A DNA stretch of 64,000 nucleotides from Bradyrhizobium sp. WBAH42 (GCF_024585265.1 NZ_CP036533.1:620001-684000), one strand, 5' to 3'; shown: positions 1 to 9,746, counted from the first letter of the stretch. Notes: generated by a model not told the origin, from the letters alone. A program made the numbers and translations.

Positions 1-707
1 ATCGGGCCGGAATGCGCCGCGCAGCAAGCGAAATGCGCCGCTGCGAGCGCGATGAATTGCGGCGTGCGCAGCGCCTGCGCCGCGTTCATCTCGACCGCCG
101 GCGTCGCGTCCGTCGTTGCGGAGCCCGCGGCTGACGGCGCCGGCCGCACCAGGAAGCAGGCGGGGATCAACAGCGCCCAGGCAGCGCAGCCGATCATCAG
201 CATCGCGGTGCGCCAATCATAGGCCGTGATCAGCCAGCTCGCGGCCGGCGCGACCGTCACTGGCGACACGCCCATGCCGGCGGACACCAGCGCCACGGCG
301 AGGCTGCGGTTCTTCTCGATCCAGGCGCTCGCGAGCGCCATCATCGGCGCGTAGAAGCTGCCCACGGCGATCCCGATCAGCACACCGAAGCAGAGCTGGA
401 ATTGCCACAAGCTTGCGGCCTGGCTCGCGGTGACGAGACCTAGTCCCAGCAGAACGCTTCCCGAGAGCACCACGATGCGGGTGCCGAACCGGTCCGACAG
501 CGTGCCCCATAGGAATGCGGCGAATCCCATGCAGAGGAAATCCAGCGTCGCGGCCGCCGACACGCCGGCGCGCGACCAGCCCATCGCCTCCGAGATCGGC
601 TGCAAGAACACCGCCAGCGACAGCATCGTACCGAACCCGATGCAGGTCATCAGCGCACCTGCGGCGACAACGACCCAGCCATAGTCGAAGCTTGACGGCT
701 TGCTCAT
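1..707 (-). CDS. MFS transporter, N-terminal part (3' end outside window)
   Basis: Reads from an ATG at 707 to the window edge without a stop, so the first 235 residues are visible. It begins MSKPSSFDYGWVVVAAG and contains successive hydrophobic segments. The MFS loop signature between helices 2 and 3 is seen as WGTLSDRFGTR (Gly, Asp-Arg, Gly, Arg). The hydrophobic pattern fits an N-terminal six-helix half followed by the start of the central loop. It should be an inner-membrane secondary transporter, possibly of the oxalate/formate antiporter-like group, but the substrate cannot be told. The gene is divergent from the serine hydrolase that starts at 903. Confidence 0.85.
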   Translation of the reverse strand, partial: MSKPSSFDYGWVVVAAGALMTCIGFGTMLSLAVFLQPISEAMGWSRAGVSAAATLDFLCMGFAAFLWGTLSDRFGTRIVVLSGSVLLGLGLVTASQAASLWQFQLCFGVLIGIAVGSFYAPMMALASAWIEKNRSLAVALVSAGMGVSPVTVAPAASWLITAYDWRTAMLMIGCAAWALLIPACFLVRPAPSAAGSATTDATPAVEMNAAQALRTPQFIALAAAHFACCAAHSGP

Positions 708-902
708 GCGTTTCCTCAGCGCTTTTGCTCTTGTTGATGGTGCGCGGGATGGATGGTGACTTATCTGCGGGGCAAGAGCAAGGCGGGTGGCCACCGCCGG
801 CTGACACCGTCTGCTCGTAGTGATAGCATGCCGCGCGTCACTGGCCTGCGATGTTGTTCTCATAAGCGCACACACACACGAACGTGCGAGGAGGCAAGTG
901 CA

Positions 903-2204
903 ATGATCCGGGGAGCGCTGTGCAGGCCACGCGGGTGCCGCAGGCTTTTTTTGTCCGTCATTTTCGCCTCCGCCGTCTGGACGGCCCCGGCATGCGCGCA
1001 GGACGTCCGAAGCGCGCCCGCCAAGCCGGGGCCGGTCTTTTCGGACAGCGGTCCCGATGCCGAGCTCTACGGCGCGGCGGAAGGCTATCCGGTCGGCACG
1101 CGGGGAGCCGCCCCGGAGCTCGACAGGCTCGTCGGCAGCTACAGCCATTTCGGCGAGATCTATCCCTCGCGCCGGGTCGCTCGCGCGACGACGGCCTGGC
1201 AATTCAAGCGCGCGCCGGAGCCGTCGATCACCTACAGTTTTGGTACCGAAAAGCTCGGCATCGCGGACTACCTCAAGCGCAACCCGGCGACGGGACTCCT
1301 GATCGCCAGGGACGACACCATCCTCTACGAGCACTATCAATATGCGCGGACCGATCACCACCGCTTTGTCTCGCAGTCCATGGCGAAGACGCTGGTGGCC
1401 ATGCTGGTCGGGATCGCGGTCTCGGAGGGACGGATCAAGTCGATCGATGACGTCGTCGTGACCTACGTTCCCGGCCTTGCAGGCACGGAATATGGCAACA
1501 CGTCCATACGCGCCTTGTTGAACATGTCGTCGGGCGTCGAATTCTCGGAAGTCTACGACGGGAATGACGACATCGCCCGGCTTGGGCGGGCCCTGTTCGC
1601 CGGCCCGCCGAAAGATCCCGCCGCCATCGTCGCGCAGTTCAACACCCGAACCGCACCGCCAGGCACCAAATTCCACTATGCCAGCGTTGAAACCGAGATC
1701 CTCGGCCTGGTCCTGCGCGCCGCCACCGGCACGGCGGTTGCCGATTATCTCCACGACCGGATCTGGGATCCCATCGGCACCGAGGCGGATGCCTCCTGGG
1801 TGATCGACGGCAGCGGGCAGGAGATCGCCTTTTGCTGCTTCAACGCAACCTTGCGCGATTATGCGCGCCTCGCCCGGTTGCTCGCCCATGACGGCGCCTG
1901 GGAGGGCCGGCAGCTGATCCCCCGGCAGTGGCTGCTGGATGCCACGACCGTGCGGCCGGCGGATGGCCATCTCGCCCCGCACGTGGCCACGCGCTATTTC
2001 GGCTATGGCTATCAGGTGTGGCTCCTCCCCGGCGAGCAGCGCCGATTTGCCCTGCTCGGCATTCGCGGTCAGGTCATCCTGGTCGATCCGGCCTCCAAAC
2101 TCGTCATGGTGCACACGGCCGTTCGCCAAAAGCCGAACGAACCCGGAGCGCTCAGGGAGCCGCTCGCGTTGTGGTCTGCTGTGCTCCAACAGCTCGGGCA
2201 ATGA
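903..2204 (+). CDS. Secreted serine hydrolase, class C beta-lactamase fold
   Basis: 433 residues. I chose the ATG at 903 because GAGGAGG lies at 888-894; the frame is open further upstream to 753 but that part has no coding character. An N-terminal signal peptide ends near ACAQ. The catalytic motifs of the beta-lactamase/DD-peptidase (PF00144) family are visible: S159-M-A-K162 (SxxK) and Y259-A-S261 (YxS/N). The family includes penicillin-binding esterases, 6-aminohexanoate-dimer hydrolase and class C beta-lactamases. The length and the YAS motif are closest in feel to NylB-type esterases. The substrate is unknown and resistance should not be assumed. It stands alone, with an orphan binding-protein gene convergent to it. 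Confidence 0.85.
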   Translation: MIRGALCRPRGCRRLFLSVIFASAVWTAPACAQDVRSAPAKPGPVFSDSGPDAELYGAAEGYPVGTRGAAPELDRLVGSYSHFGEIYPSRRVARATTAWQFKRAPEPSITYSFGTEKLGIADYLKRNPATGLLIARDDTILYEHYQYARTDHHRFVSQSMAKTLVAMLVGIAVSEGRIKSIDDVVVTYVPGLAGTEYGNTSIRALLNMSSGVEFSEVYDGNDDIARLGRALFAGPPKDPAAIVAQFNTRTAPPGTKFHYASVETEILGLVLRAATGTAVADYLHDRIWDPIGTEADASWVIDGSGQEIAFCCFNATLRDYARLARLLAHDGAWEGRQLIPRQWLLDATTVRPADGHLAPHVATRYFGYGYQVWLLPGEQRRFALLGIRGQVILVDPASKLVMVHTAVRQKPNEPGALREPLALWSAVLQQLGQ

Positions 2205-2345
2205 TCGATCAGGGATCGGGCGTGCAGACGCACGCCTGCATCACCTTCATGCGTTTCTTCGTGCTTTTTGTCTTGTTGATGCTTCGCAGCAGGGATGATG
2301 GCTTACCGGGCGAGGGGCAGGGCGGTTGTGCCCGGGTAAGATGGG

Positions 2346-3314
2346 TTACTCAATCACTTCGTCGGCGCGGGCGACGACAGTTGCGGGCAGGTCGAGACCC
2401 AGCGCCCTGGCGATGCGGAGATTGATCCTGAGGTCGAACTTGGTGGGTCGTTCGAAAGGCAGGTCGCCCGGCTTTGCGCCCCGCAGAACGCGATCAACCT
2501 GCGCAATCAGGCGGCGCCCTGCGTCTGCAAAGTCGGGGCCGAACGACATGAAGGCGCCGTTCGCGACCCAATCGGGTGAAGCAAAGATCGCGGGCTTCCC
2601 GCTCAGGTTCACCAGCCTGATGACTTCGGCCTGGTGGCCGCTGAGCACGACGTCCGGAACGAAAACAAGACCGTCAAATTGGGCAAGGTTGTCCGCGCTC
2701 AGCATCGTCCCGATGCTTGCGGGATCATCGATGTTGATGGTTTCAACCTGAAAGCCGAGCTTGCGGCCGGCCTCCAGAACAGGCGTGAGACTCTGTGCAC
2801 CGCTCGACACCTTTGTCGTGACAGTTCCGAGGCGCACGGCCTGGGGCATGATCTCCCGCATGAGCTCGATCCGCTTTGCAGTGGTTTCCTCCGAGAAGAC
2901 CGCGATGCCGGTCACGTTGCGGCCAGGGCGGGCGAGGCTGTCGGCCAGTCCGGATGCGACGGGATCGACGGCAGCAAGGGTCACGATCGGGATGGTTCGC
3001 GTTGCCTTGTAGGCCGCGAGAGCGGCAGGTGTGCTGATTGCGATGATCACGTCCACCCGGCCATCCCGCACGATCTCCTGCGCGAGCGCCGGTAGTGCAT
3101 CTGCATCTCCGGCTGCGTGACGAAACTCGAGTCGAAGCCGTCCCTCGACGTAACCAAGCTCTGCAAGCAGCCTTTTGGTTGCTGCGATCTGCGCGGGAAC
3201 TTCGACCGGTCCCAACTGGACGACGCGCGGCGTTGCGGAAGACTGCTGGCCGCGTGCGATGAGCGGCCAGCCGATTGCTCCCGTCATCAGCCCGATGAAT
3301 GCGCGCCGTCTCAT
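2346..3314 (-). CDS. Orphan ABC_sub_bind family periplasmic binding protein
   Basis: 322 residues starting MRRRAFIGLMTGAIGWPLIA, a twin-arginine-like signal sequence cleaved near RGQQ. The body has the pattern of the ABC transporter substrate-binding family PF04392 (TrpX-like). It includes a GRVDVIIAISTPAALAAYKA segment and the C-terminal stretch GAKPGDLPFERPTKFDLRIN, which is strongly shared with the paralogue at 6689-7678. No permease or ATPase gene is adjacent, which is typical of the many orphan copies seen in Bradyrhizobium. The ligand is unknown. The gene converges on the serine hydrolase, with 141 bases between the two stops. Confidence 0.85.
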   Translation of the reverse strand: MRRRAFIGLMTGAIGWPLIARGQQSSATPRVVQLGPVEVPAQIAATKRLLAELGYVEGRLRLEFRHAAGDADALPALAQEIVRDGRVDVIIAISTPAALAAYKATRTIPIVTLAAVDPVASGLADSLARPGRNVTGIAVFSEETTAKRIELMREIMPQAVRLGTVTTKVSSGAQSLTPVLEAGRKLGFQVETINIDDPASIGTMLSADNLAQFDGLVFVPDVVLSGHQAEVIRLVNLSGKPAIFASPDWVANGAFMSFGPDFADAGRRLIAQVDRVLRGAKPGDLPFERPTKFDLRINLRIARALGLDLPATVVARADEVIE

Positions 3315-3577
3315 CTGACCTCGCTCGAAAGCTGCCGTGCGACAGCCAGACTATAGCACGCTCCAAATGTTCGTAAGCAGTCCACCTGGATCACGGGCCA
3401 GATACCCGGCGAGGCGTCGCCGGCAGCACGCCTGGATCAGAGGTTGGCGGGAGGCAACACCTCGATCTTTCTTGTGCCCCTGGCCGGGGGCGCCCAGGCG
3501 AGGACTTTGAACCATTCCGCCTTCCGGCTGCACCAAAGTCGCGTATGTCGGTGAGAACCGCGACCAAGGAACGCGTG

Positions 3578-4531
3578 ATGAAGGCTCTGAAAGCATCGAT
3601 CTGCGTTGCAGTTACTGCGCTTGCCTTGAGCCTGTCGTTCGGCGTGCCATCCTATGCCGAAGAGGACGAGGCGGGCACGCTGACCCGGCAGATGAAGGAG
3701 CTTTATCGGGCCGGGAAGTACATGGAAGCACTGCCGTTGGCCCAGAAGTCGCTGGCCCTCCGCGAGAAGGAGTTCGGCCCCGATGGTGCGCTCGTCGCGA
3801 TGCCGCTGAACGACCTCGGTACGATCCATTACAATCTCGGCCAATATGCCGTTGCTGAACCGCTGTACAAGCGGGCGCTGGCCATCCGGGAGAAGACACT
3901 CGGTCCGAATCATGTTGAGGTCGCAATGGTGCTGAACAATCTCGGCGATCTCTATCGCGCGGAAGAGCGTTACGCGGAAGCGGAGCCGCTACTCAAGCGC
4001 TCGATCGCCATCAACGAGAGGAGCGACAATCCGTCGATCGTGCCGGCGTTGAGCAATCTCGGCGCGGTCTACAGCCATCAGGGCCGGTACGATCAGGCTA
4101 TACCGCTGTTCAAGCGAGGCCTCGCCGTGCTGCAGAAAGCGCTTGGCCCCGACGATCCCGAAGCGACGGTGCTGATGAACAATTTGGCCGACGCCTATAT
4201 CAATCGGCATCGCTATGCCGATGCCGAGCGGCTGCTGAAGCGGTCGATGGCGGTGACCGAGAAGGCGTTCGGCCCCGATCATCCCGACATCGCGCAGGCG
4301 CAGAACAATCTGGCTGCACTCTATGGGCGTCAGGGCCGTAACGCGGAGGCCGAGCAGCTGTTCAAGCGGTCGGTGGCCACCTTCGAGAAAACCCTCGGCC
4401 CCAACCATCCGGATCTCGCCGGCGTTCTGGATAACCTCGCCGGTCTCTACAAGTATCAAGGCCGCTATGCCGATGCCCAGCAGGTCCTGAAACGGTCGAT
4501 GGCCATCCGGGGCAAGACAAGGCCGATCTGA
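3578..4531 (+). CDS. Secreted TPR protein, kinesin-light-chain type repeats (copy 1)
   Basis: 317 residues from the ATG at 3578, which has AAGGA at 3566-3570. The frame is open to 3545, but the paralogue directly downstream starts at the matching Met. A signal peptide (MKALKASICVAVTALALS) ends near SYAEE. The rest is about six 42-residue TPR units of the form NNLGxLYxxQGRYAEAEPLxKR...LGPDHPD. It has no enzymatic domain, so it is likely a periplasmic protein-protein scaffold. Relative to copy 2, about four residues are missing in the repeat around INERSDNPSIV, where copy 2 reads DEKVLEPDDPSIV, so one repeat is shortened. The gap to copy 2 is 33 bases. Confidence 0.85.
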   Translation: MKALKASICVAVTALALSLSFGVPSYAEEDEAGTLTRQMKELYRAGKYMEALPLAQKSLALREKEFGPDGALVAMPLNDLGTIHYNLGQYAVAEPLYKRALAIREKTLGPNHVEVAMVLNNLGDLYRAEERYAEAEPLLKRSIAINERSDNPSIVPALSNLGAVYSHQGRYDQAIPLFKRGLAVLQKALGPDDPEATVLMNNLADAYINRHRYADAERLLKRSMAVTEKAFGPDHPDIAQAQNNLAALYGRQGRNAEAEQLFKRSVATFEKTLGPNHPDLAGVLDNLAGLYKYQGRYADAQQVLKRSMAIRGKTRPI

Positions 4532-4564
4532 GGAGCAGCGCAGGATGCGACGAGGGAAGGCACG

Positions 4565-5527
4565 ATGAAGGCGCTGAAAGCATCGATCCGTGTTGCAGTC
4601 ACGGCGCTTGCCCTGAGCCTGCCATTCGGCGCGCCATCTCATGCCGAAGGGGACGAGACGGACGCGCTGACGCGGCAGATGAAGGAGCTTTATCGGGCCG
4701 GGAAATACATGGAAGCCTTGCCGTTGGCTCAGAAGTCTCTGGCCCTTCACGAAAGGGAGTTCGGCCCTGACGATGCGCGCGTCGCGATGCCGCTGAGCGA
4801 CCTCGGTACGATCCATCACAATCTCGGCGAATACGCCGTTGCCGAGCCGCTGTACAAGCGCGCGCTGGCCATCCGCGAGAAGACGCTCGGTCCGGAACAC
4901 GCGGAAGTCGCAATGGTGCTGAACAATCTCGGCGATCTCTACCGCGCGGAAAGACGCTACGCGGAAGCGGAGCCGCTCCTGAAGCGATCGATCGCCATCG
5001 ACGAGAAAGTGCTCGAACCCGACGATCCGTCCATCGTGTTGCCGCTGTGCAATCTCGGCGCCGTCTACAGCAGCCAGGGCCGCTACGATCAGGCCGAGCC
5101 GCTGTTCGAGCGGGGCCTCGCCGTGCTGCAGAAAGCGCTCGGCCCCGACGATCCCGAAGCCACGGTGCTGATGAACAATTTGGCCGATACCTACACCCAG
5201 CAGCATCGCTACGCCGATGCCGAGCGGCTGCTGCAGCGGGCGATGGCCGTGACCGAGAAGGCGTACGGCCCTGATCATCCCGACATCGCGCAAGCGCTGA
5301 ACAATCTCGGTGCGCTCTACGGGCGTCAGGGACGCAACGCCGAGGCCGAGCGGCTGTTCAAGCAGTCGGTGGCTATTTTCGAGAAAACCTTCGGCCCTGA
5401 TCATCCGGATCTTGCTGGCGTCCTCGACAACCTCGCCAGCCTCTACAACAATCAAGGTCGCCACGCCGATGCCGAGCAGGCCCTGAAACGGGCGATGGCC
5501 ATTCGAGGGAAGACAAGGCCGATCTGA
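4565..5527 (+). CDS. Secreted TPR protein, kinesin-light-chain type repeats (copy 2)
   Basis: 320 residues. GAGGGAAGG lies just before the ATG at 4565. It is a close tandem paralogue of the gene at 3578: same signal peptide, same repeat register and identical last residues (GKTRPI). All 42-residue repeats appear complete here. It is probably co-transcribed with copy 1. The protein would be exported and act as a TPR scaffold; no partner is evident nearby. The same repeat type returns in the TPR-CHAT protein at 16647. Long open frames on the opposite strand across both genes come from the GC-rich repeats and are not coding. Confidence 0.85.
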   Translation: MKALKASIRVAVTALALSLPFGAPSHAEGDETDALTRQMKELYRAGKYMEALPLAQKSLALHEREFGPDDARVAMPLSDLGTIHHNLGEYAVAEPLYKRALAIREKTLGPEHAEVAMVLNNLGDLYRAERRYAEAEPLLKRSIAIDEKVLEPDDPSIVLPLCNLGAVYSSQGRYDQAEPLFERGLAVLQKALGPDDPEATVLMNNLADTYTQQHRYADAERLLQRAMAVTEKAYGPDHPDIAQALNNLGALYGRQGRNAEAERLFKQSVAIFEKTFGPDHPDLAGVLDNLASLYNNQGRHADAEQALKRAMAIRGKTRPI

Positions 5528-6024
5528 AGAGCGCGCAGGGTGGTCAAGCGAGGTGTTCGCGGTCGGCCGAAGAGCGAAGGTGTAACCGAAAGCCACCGAA
5601 CTTCGTCGCATCGTTAGCGAGCATCGCGAGAGCGCGATGAAATGAGGCTTGATCGTTCCAATAACGGAGGTGCGCTCCCTCTCCCGCTTGCGGAAGAGGG
5701 TTGGGGAGAGGGTGTTTCCGCAGTGGGACAATCCCCAAGTGGAGAAAGCCCTCACCCGGCGCTGCGCCTTAGCCGAGGCCTTGCCTCGGCGTTTTTTGAG
5801 ACGACGGCCGCCAAAGGCGGCCTATGCCTCTCCCGCAAGCGGACGAGGTGAACGAGCCCGCGGCAATACGACTTTCCTGACTTTTTTGCGCATTGATGCC
5901 GCACCATGTCGGCATGGACCGCCCTCGATCGTCCTTGGGTTGACACGCCTCGGACGTGCCGGAGATGACCCGGCACACGTGACGTGATTTCGTCAATTCG
6001 AGCCGTCAAATTGCAACTGGAGCA
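5528..6024. other. Intergenic region, 497 bases, no gene seen
   Basis: Between the TPR pair and the SRPBCC gene. It holds one family-D palindromic repeat (5676-5853) and otherwise unremarkable sequence. A TTGACA-like hexamer occurs near 5940 but I see no convincing -10 partner. The short open frames here lack ribosome-binding sites and read through the repeat. Confidence 0.6.
5676..5853. repeat. Family-D palindromic intergenic repeat, copy 1
   Basis: Left arm CTCTCCCGCTTGCGGAAGAG with GGTTGGGGAGAGGGTG next to it; right arm CTCACCC followed at distance by CTCTCCCGCAAGCGG and GAGGTGAACGAG. Arms of the same composition recur at 43836-43972 and 62183-62311. This copy has an internal insertion of about 70 bases compared with the others. 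Confidence 0.75.
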
Positions 6025-6447
6025 ATGCCAATGAGGATCACCGTCGAAACCAGCGTAGCCGCCCCGATTGATCAGGTTTGGCGCGCCTATACGACGCCAG
6101 CCGACATCGTGAACTGGAATACCGCGTCCGACGACTGGCATACGACCAAGGCGACGGTCGACCTGCGGGAGGGCGGCGCCTTCTCGTCGCGGATGGAAGC
6201 CAAGGACGGCAGCATGGGTTTTGACTTCGCCGGCACCTACACGAAAATCGTCGAACACCAGCGGATCGAATACGCGTTCGGTGATCGCCAGGCCGAGGTT
6301 GAGTTCGTGCCCGGCGCAAAAGGCGTTGTCGTCCGCGTCGTCTTCGACGCCGAGACCACGCACTCGGAGGAGCAGCAGCGGAGTGGCTGGCAGGCGATCC
6401 TCGACAATTTTGCACGCTACGTCGAGGCGAAGAAGAAGATGCCGTGA
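6025..6447 (+). CDS. SRPBCC (AHSA1-like) domain protein
   Basis: 140 residues. The ATG at 6025 is preceded by CTGGAG; a second ATG at 6031 (MRITVETSV) is an equally good start. The N-terminus ITVETSVAAPIDQVWRAYT followed by DIVNWN is characteristic of the AHSA1/SRPBCC helix-grip fold, with the EGGAFSSRMEAKDGS and GTYTKIVEHQRIEYAFGD strands. The C-terminal helix has the usual SGWQAILDNFARYVE. These proteins bind hydrophobic ligands or act as cytoplasmic Hsp90-ATPase-activator-like folds; the actual ligand is unknown. It is a single-gene unit. Confidence 0.88.
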   Translation: MPMRITVETSVAAPIDQVWRAYTTPADIVNWNTASDDWHTTKATVDLREGGAFSSRMEAKDGSMGFDFAGTYTKIVEHQRIEYAFGDRQAEVEFVPGAKGVVVRVVFDAETTHSEEQQRSGWQAILDNFARYVEAKKKMP

Positions 6448-6483
6448 TGATCCGCCGCGAGAAGCGAAGGCGAGCACAGCTTT

Positions 6484-6576
6484 CGTAGGGTGGGCAAAGG
6501 CGCGCCGAGCGCCGTGCCCACCACTCTTCCCGGCGGCACACAAGCAGTGGGCACGCTTCGCTTTGCCCACCCTACG
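6484..6576. repeat. Family-A palindromic intergenic repeat, copy 1
   Basis: Near-perfect inverted repeat with outer arms CGTAGGGTGGGCAAAG and CTTTGCCCACCCTACG, inner GCCGTGCCCAC and GTGGGCACGC arms and a short loop. It would fold into a long hairpin. The same element is at 11504-11590. Confidence 0.85.
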
Positions 6577-6688
6577 AAGCCGTCGAACTTGACGAAACCG
6601 ACCTCACGCGGCCTTGGTCAACACCTCGGGAACGGGACGAAAAGACCGGCCGTCCGCGGGCTTGCATGCATCGACTTGCATCAGTCGA

Positions 6689-7678
6689 TCATTCTATCAC
6701 CCCGTCCGCGCGGGCCAGCAATGTAGCAGGAACTTCGATCCCGAGTGTCTTTGCAGTCTTGAGGTTGATGAATAGTTCATACTTGGTCGGTTGCTCGACC
6801 GGCAGATCCCCGGGCTTGGCGCCCTTGAGGATCTTATCGACGTATTCAGTGCATAGCCGGTTCAAGTCGATGATATCCGCTCCGTAGGACAGTAGCGCAC
6901 CGAGTTGAACAAATTCCTTGCCAATGGCAAAAAGCGGCAGCCGATGTTCTGCGGCGAGCTCGACGATGCGCTTGCGTGCAATGAAGAACATCGGGCTGGG
7001 AAATAGGAAGAATGCATCGGCGCGCGCGCCCGCATGCGCGGAAAACGCCTCGCCCAGCCCGTCAGGATCTTGGACAGCAATGAGTTGCAAATGAACGCCT
7101 ACGGTTTTTGATGCTGACTCCGCACCGCTGATCATGCCTTGAATTGTAGACTTGCCGTATGCAGCCGGGTGCCAAATCGCTGCTATCCGAGACGCCATGG
7201 GCAAAGCTTCCTTCAATTGCGCGAGCCGCTTGGGAACAAGCTGCGGGCCGATGAAGGTCAGTCCGGTGATGTTACCTCCTGGTCGGGCGATGCTGGCAAC
7301 GAGTCCGTCTTCGATTGGGTCGCCCATAACTGGCACAACAACAGGAATCGATTTGGTGGCTTGCTGCACGGCCCGCGCAGCAAGCGAATTCGCTGCAACT
7401 ATAAGAGCAGGATTCAGACGGACGAGGTCACTCGCCAACGCCGGGAGTTGTTCGACCTTTGAATCGGCTGCTCGAAGCTCTACGATGATATTCTCGCCGT
7501 CGATATAACCGCGTTCGCGTAGTCCTTGCTGAAAGGCAGCCACCGAAGTGCGGGTTTGCTCGATCGAGCCGGTGGTCAAGAAGACAATATGGGGGACTTT
7601 CTTTGGCTGTTGCGCGCGAGCAAGGGGTGACCAGGCCGCCGCGGCACCGATCAGTGCGAGAAGCTCGCGTCGCTGCAT
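6689..7678 (-). CDS. Orphan ABC_sub_bind family periplasmic binding protein
   Basis: 329 residues from the ATG at 7678, which has GGAG eight bases upstream (the frame is open to 7837 but unsupported). The signal sequence MQRRELLALIGAAAAWSPLA ends at RAQQ. The body matches PF04392, with GYIDGENIIVELRAAD and C-terminal GAKPGDLPVEQPTKYELFIN close to the protein at 2346-3314. No membrane or ATPase partner is adjacent. The local base composition is somewhat less GC-rich than the surroundings, which may mean a more recent arrival. The ligand is unknown. Confidence 0.86.
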   Translation of the reverse strand: MQRRELLALIGAAAAWSPLARAQQPKKVPHIVFLTTGSIEQTRTSVAAFQQGLRERGYIDGENIIVELRAADSKVEQLPALASDLVRLNPALIVAANSLAARAVQQATKSIPVVVPVMGDPIEDGLVASIARPGGNITGLTFIGPQLVPKRLAQLKEALPMASRIAAIWHPAAYGKSTIQGMISGAESASKTVGVHLQLIAVQDPDGLGEAFSAHAGARADAFFLFPSPMFFIARKRIVELAAEHRLPLFAIGKEFVQLGALLSYGADIIDLNRLCTEYVDKILKGAKPGDLPVEQPTKYELFINLKTAKTLGIEVPATLLARADGVIE

Positions 7679-7815
7679 GACAGCTCCGTTCATGAATGAA
7701 ATGATCGGTACTTTAAAAAATGCAGATGGACGATCGTGCTGGCTCATCCGGCCTGCTGCGATGATGCCACCATACCCCTGTTTTGCCCGACGGAGCAAGC
7801 CGACTTCGTAAAATC

Positions 7816-7854
7816 GAAAAAAGCACAGTGCCGCCAAGGGGGCGGCTACTGTGC
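7816..7854 (-). terminator. Intrinsic terminator of lepA
   Basis: On the minus strand the stem GCACAGTAGCCGCC pairs with GGCGGCACTGTGC (one bulged base) and is followed by TTTTTTC. It lies about 80 bases past the lepA stop. Confidence 0.85.
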
Positions 7855-7934
7855 ATGGGGTTGTTTTCGCGCTTTTTTGTTTGCCGCCTGTTTGCCGGCC
7901 TCGGCGACCGCGCCGGCCCGTCCCGAGCGTCGCC

Positions 7935-9746
7935 TCAGCTGTCCACCTTCAGCGCGGCGATGAAGGCCTCCTGCGGGATGTCGACCTTGCCGAACTGCCG
8001 CATCTTCTTCTTGCCTTCCTTCTGCTTCTCCAGAAGCTTGCGCTTGCGCGTGATGTCGCCGCCGTAGCATTTTGCGGTGACGTCCTTGCGCAGCGCGCGC
8101 ACCGTCTCGCGCGCGATCACCTTGCCGCCGATCGCCGCCTGGATCGGGATCTGGAACATGTGCGGCGGGATCAGCTCCTTCATCTTCTCGACCATGGCGC
8201 GGCCGCGCCCTTCGGCGCGGGTGCGGTGGACCAGCATCGAGAGCGCATCGACCGGCTCGGCATTGACCAGGATCTGCATCTTGACGAGGTCGGCCGGCTT
8301 GTAGTCGGTCAGGTGATAGTCGAACGAGGCGTAGCCTTTCGACACCGACTTCAGGCGGTCGTAGAAGTCGAACACGACTTCGTTGAGCGGCAGGTCGTAT
8401 TTCACCATGGCGCGGGAGCCGACGTAAGTGAGCTCCTTCTGCGCGCCGCGGCGGTCCTGGCACAGCTTCAGGACGCTGCCGAGATATTCGTCGGGCGTCA
8501 GGATCGTCGCCTCGATCCAGGGCTCGTCGATCTCGGCGATCTTGACCACGTCCGGCATGTCGACGGGATTGTGGATCTCGATCTCCTGGCCGTCGGTGAG
8601 CTTCATCTTGTAGATGACGCTCGGCGCGGTCGCGATCAGGTTGAGATCGAATTCGCGCGACAGCCGCTCCTGGATGATCTCGAGGTGAAGAAGCCCCAGG
8701 AAGCCGCAGCGGAAGCCGAAGCCGAGCGCAGCTGACGTCTCCATCTCGAAGGAGAAGCTGGCGTCGTTGAGGCGCAGCTTGCCCATCGCGGCGCGCAGCG
8801 TCTCGAAGTCGTCGGCATCGACCGGGAACAGGCCGCAGAACACGACCGGGATAGCCGGCTTGAAGCCCGGCAGCATGTCCGCGACCGGCTTCCTGTCGTC
8901 GGTGATGGTGTCACCGACGCGGGTGTCGGCGACTTCCTTGATCGCGGCGGTGATGAAGCCGATCTCGCCGGGGCCGAGCTCTTCGACCTGCTGCATCTTC
9001 GGCGTGAAGAAGCCGACGCGCTCGACGTCGTAGGCCGCGCCGGTGCCCATCATGCGCACGCGCTGGCCCTTCTTCATGCTGCCGTCGACGATCCGCACCA
9101 GCACGACGACGCCGAGATAGACGTCGTACCAGCTGTCGACCAGCAGCGCCTTCAGCGTGGCGTCGCGGTCGCCCTTCGGCGGCGGCAGGCGGGTGACGAT
9201 GGCTTCCAGCACGTCGGGGACGCCGAGGCCGGTCTTGGCCGAGATCATCACCGCATCCGAGGCGTCGATGCCGATGACGTCCTCGATCTGCTGCTTGACC
9301 TTCTCGGGCTCGGCCGCGGGCAGGTCGACCTTGTTCAGGACCGGGACGATCTCGTGATTGTTGTCGAGCGCCTGGTAGACGTTGGCGAGCGTCTGAGCCT
9401 CGACGCCCTGGCTGGCGTCGACCACGAGCAGGGAACCTTCGCAGGCCGCCAGCGACCGCGAGACCTCGTAGGCGAAGTCGACATGGCCGGGCGTGTCCAT
9501 CAGGTTGAAGATGTAGTCCTTGCCGTCCTTGGCGCGGTAGGCGAGGCGCACCGTCTGCGCCTTGATGGTGATGCCGCGCTCGCGCTCGATGTCCATGGAA
9601 TCGAGCACCTGCTCCTTGCCCGCCATTTCGCGGTCGGAAAGGCCGCCGGTCATCTGGATCAGGCGGTCGGCCAGCGTCGATTTTCCATGGTCGATATGGG
9701 CGACGATGGAGAAATTGCGGATGTTGGAAATGGGGACGGTCGTCAT
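7935..9746 (-). CDS. lepA: Elongation factor 4 (ribosomal back-translocase LepA)
   Basis: 603 residues from the ATG at 9746, the usual length of LepA. Translation GTPase motifs are in place: AHIDHGKST (P-loop), the switch region [19 protein letters not shown] and NKVDLP. The EF-G-like domains follow. The LepA-specific C-terminal domain ends [20 protein letters not shown], which marks it off from EF-G and TypA. It acts on ribosomes in the cytoplasm and membrane fraction. The frame is open upstream to 9785 but [14 protein letters not shown] is the conserved N-terminus. It is monocistronic, with a strong terminator downstream. Confidence 0.98.
   Translation of the reverse strand: MTTVPISNIRNFSIVAHIDHGKSTLADRLIQMTGGLSDREMAGKEQVLDSMDIERERGITIKAQTVRLAYRAKDGKDYIFNLMDTPGHVDFAYEVSRSLAACEGSLLVVDASQGVEAQTLANVYQALDNNHEIVPVLNKVDLPAAEPEKVKQQIEDVIGIDASDAVMISAKTGLGVPDVLEAIVTRLPPPKGDRDATLKALLVDSWYDVYLGVVVLVRIVDGSMKKGQRVRMMGTGAAYDVERVGFFTPKMQQVEELGPGEIGFITAAIKEVADTRVGDTITDDRKPVADMLPGFKPAIPVVFCGLFPVDADDFETLRAAMGKLRLNDASFSFEMETSAALGFGFRCGFLGLLHLEIIQERLSREFDLNLIATAPSVIYKMKLTDGQEIEIHNPVDMPDVVKIAEIDEPWIEATILTPDEYLGSVLKLCQDRRGAQKELTYVGSRAMVKYDLPLNEVVFDFYDRLKSVSKGYASFDYHLTDYKPADLVKMQILVNAEPVDALSMLVHRTRAEGRGRAMVEKMKELIPPHMFQIPIQAAIGGKVIARETVRALRKDVTAKCYGGDITRKRKLLEKQKEGKKKMRQFGKVDIPQEAFIAALKVDS

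Noticed and set aside
3989..5755. 588-codon open frame on the minus strand across both TPR genes
   Set aside because: It lies antisense to two well-supported genes with ribosome-binding sites and signal peptides. Its repeats mirror the TPR repeats, and GC-rich third positions suppress stops in this frame.
6484..6576. Possible rho-independent terminator
   Set aside because: The palindrome is a repeat-family member with a second copy at 11504 and no T-run. It may stop transcription but is better described as a repeat.
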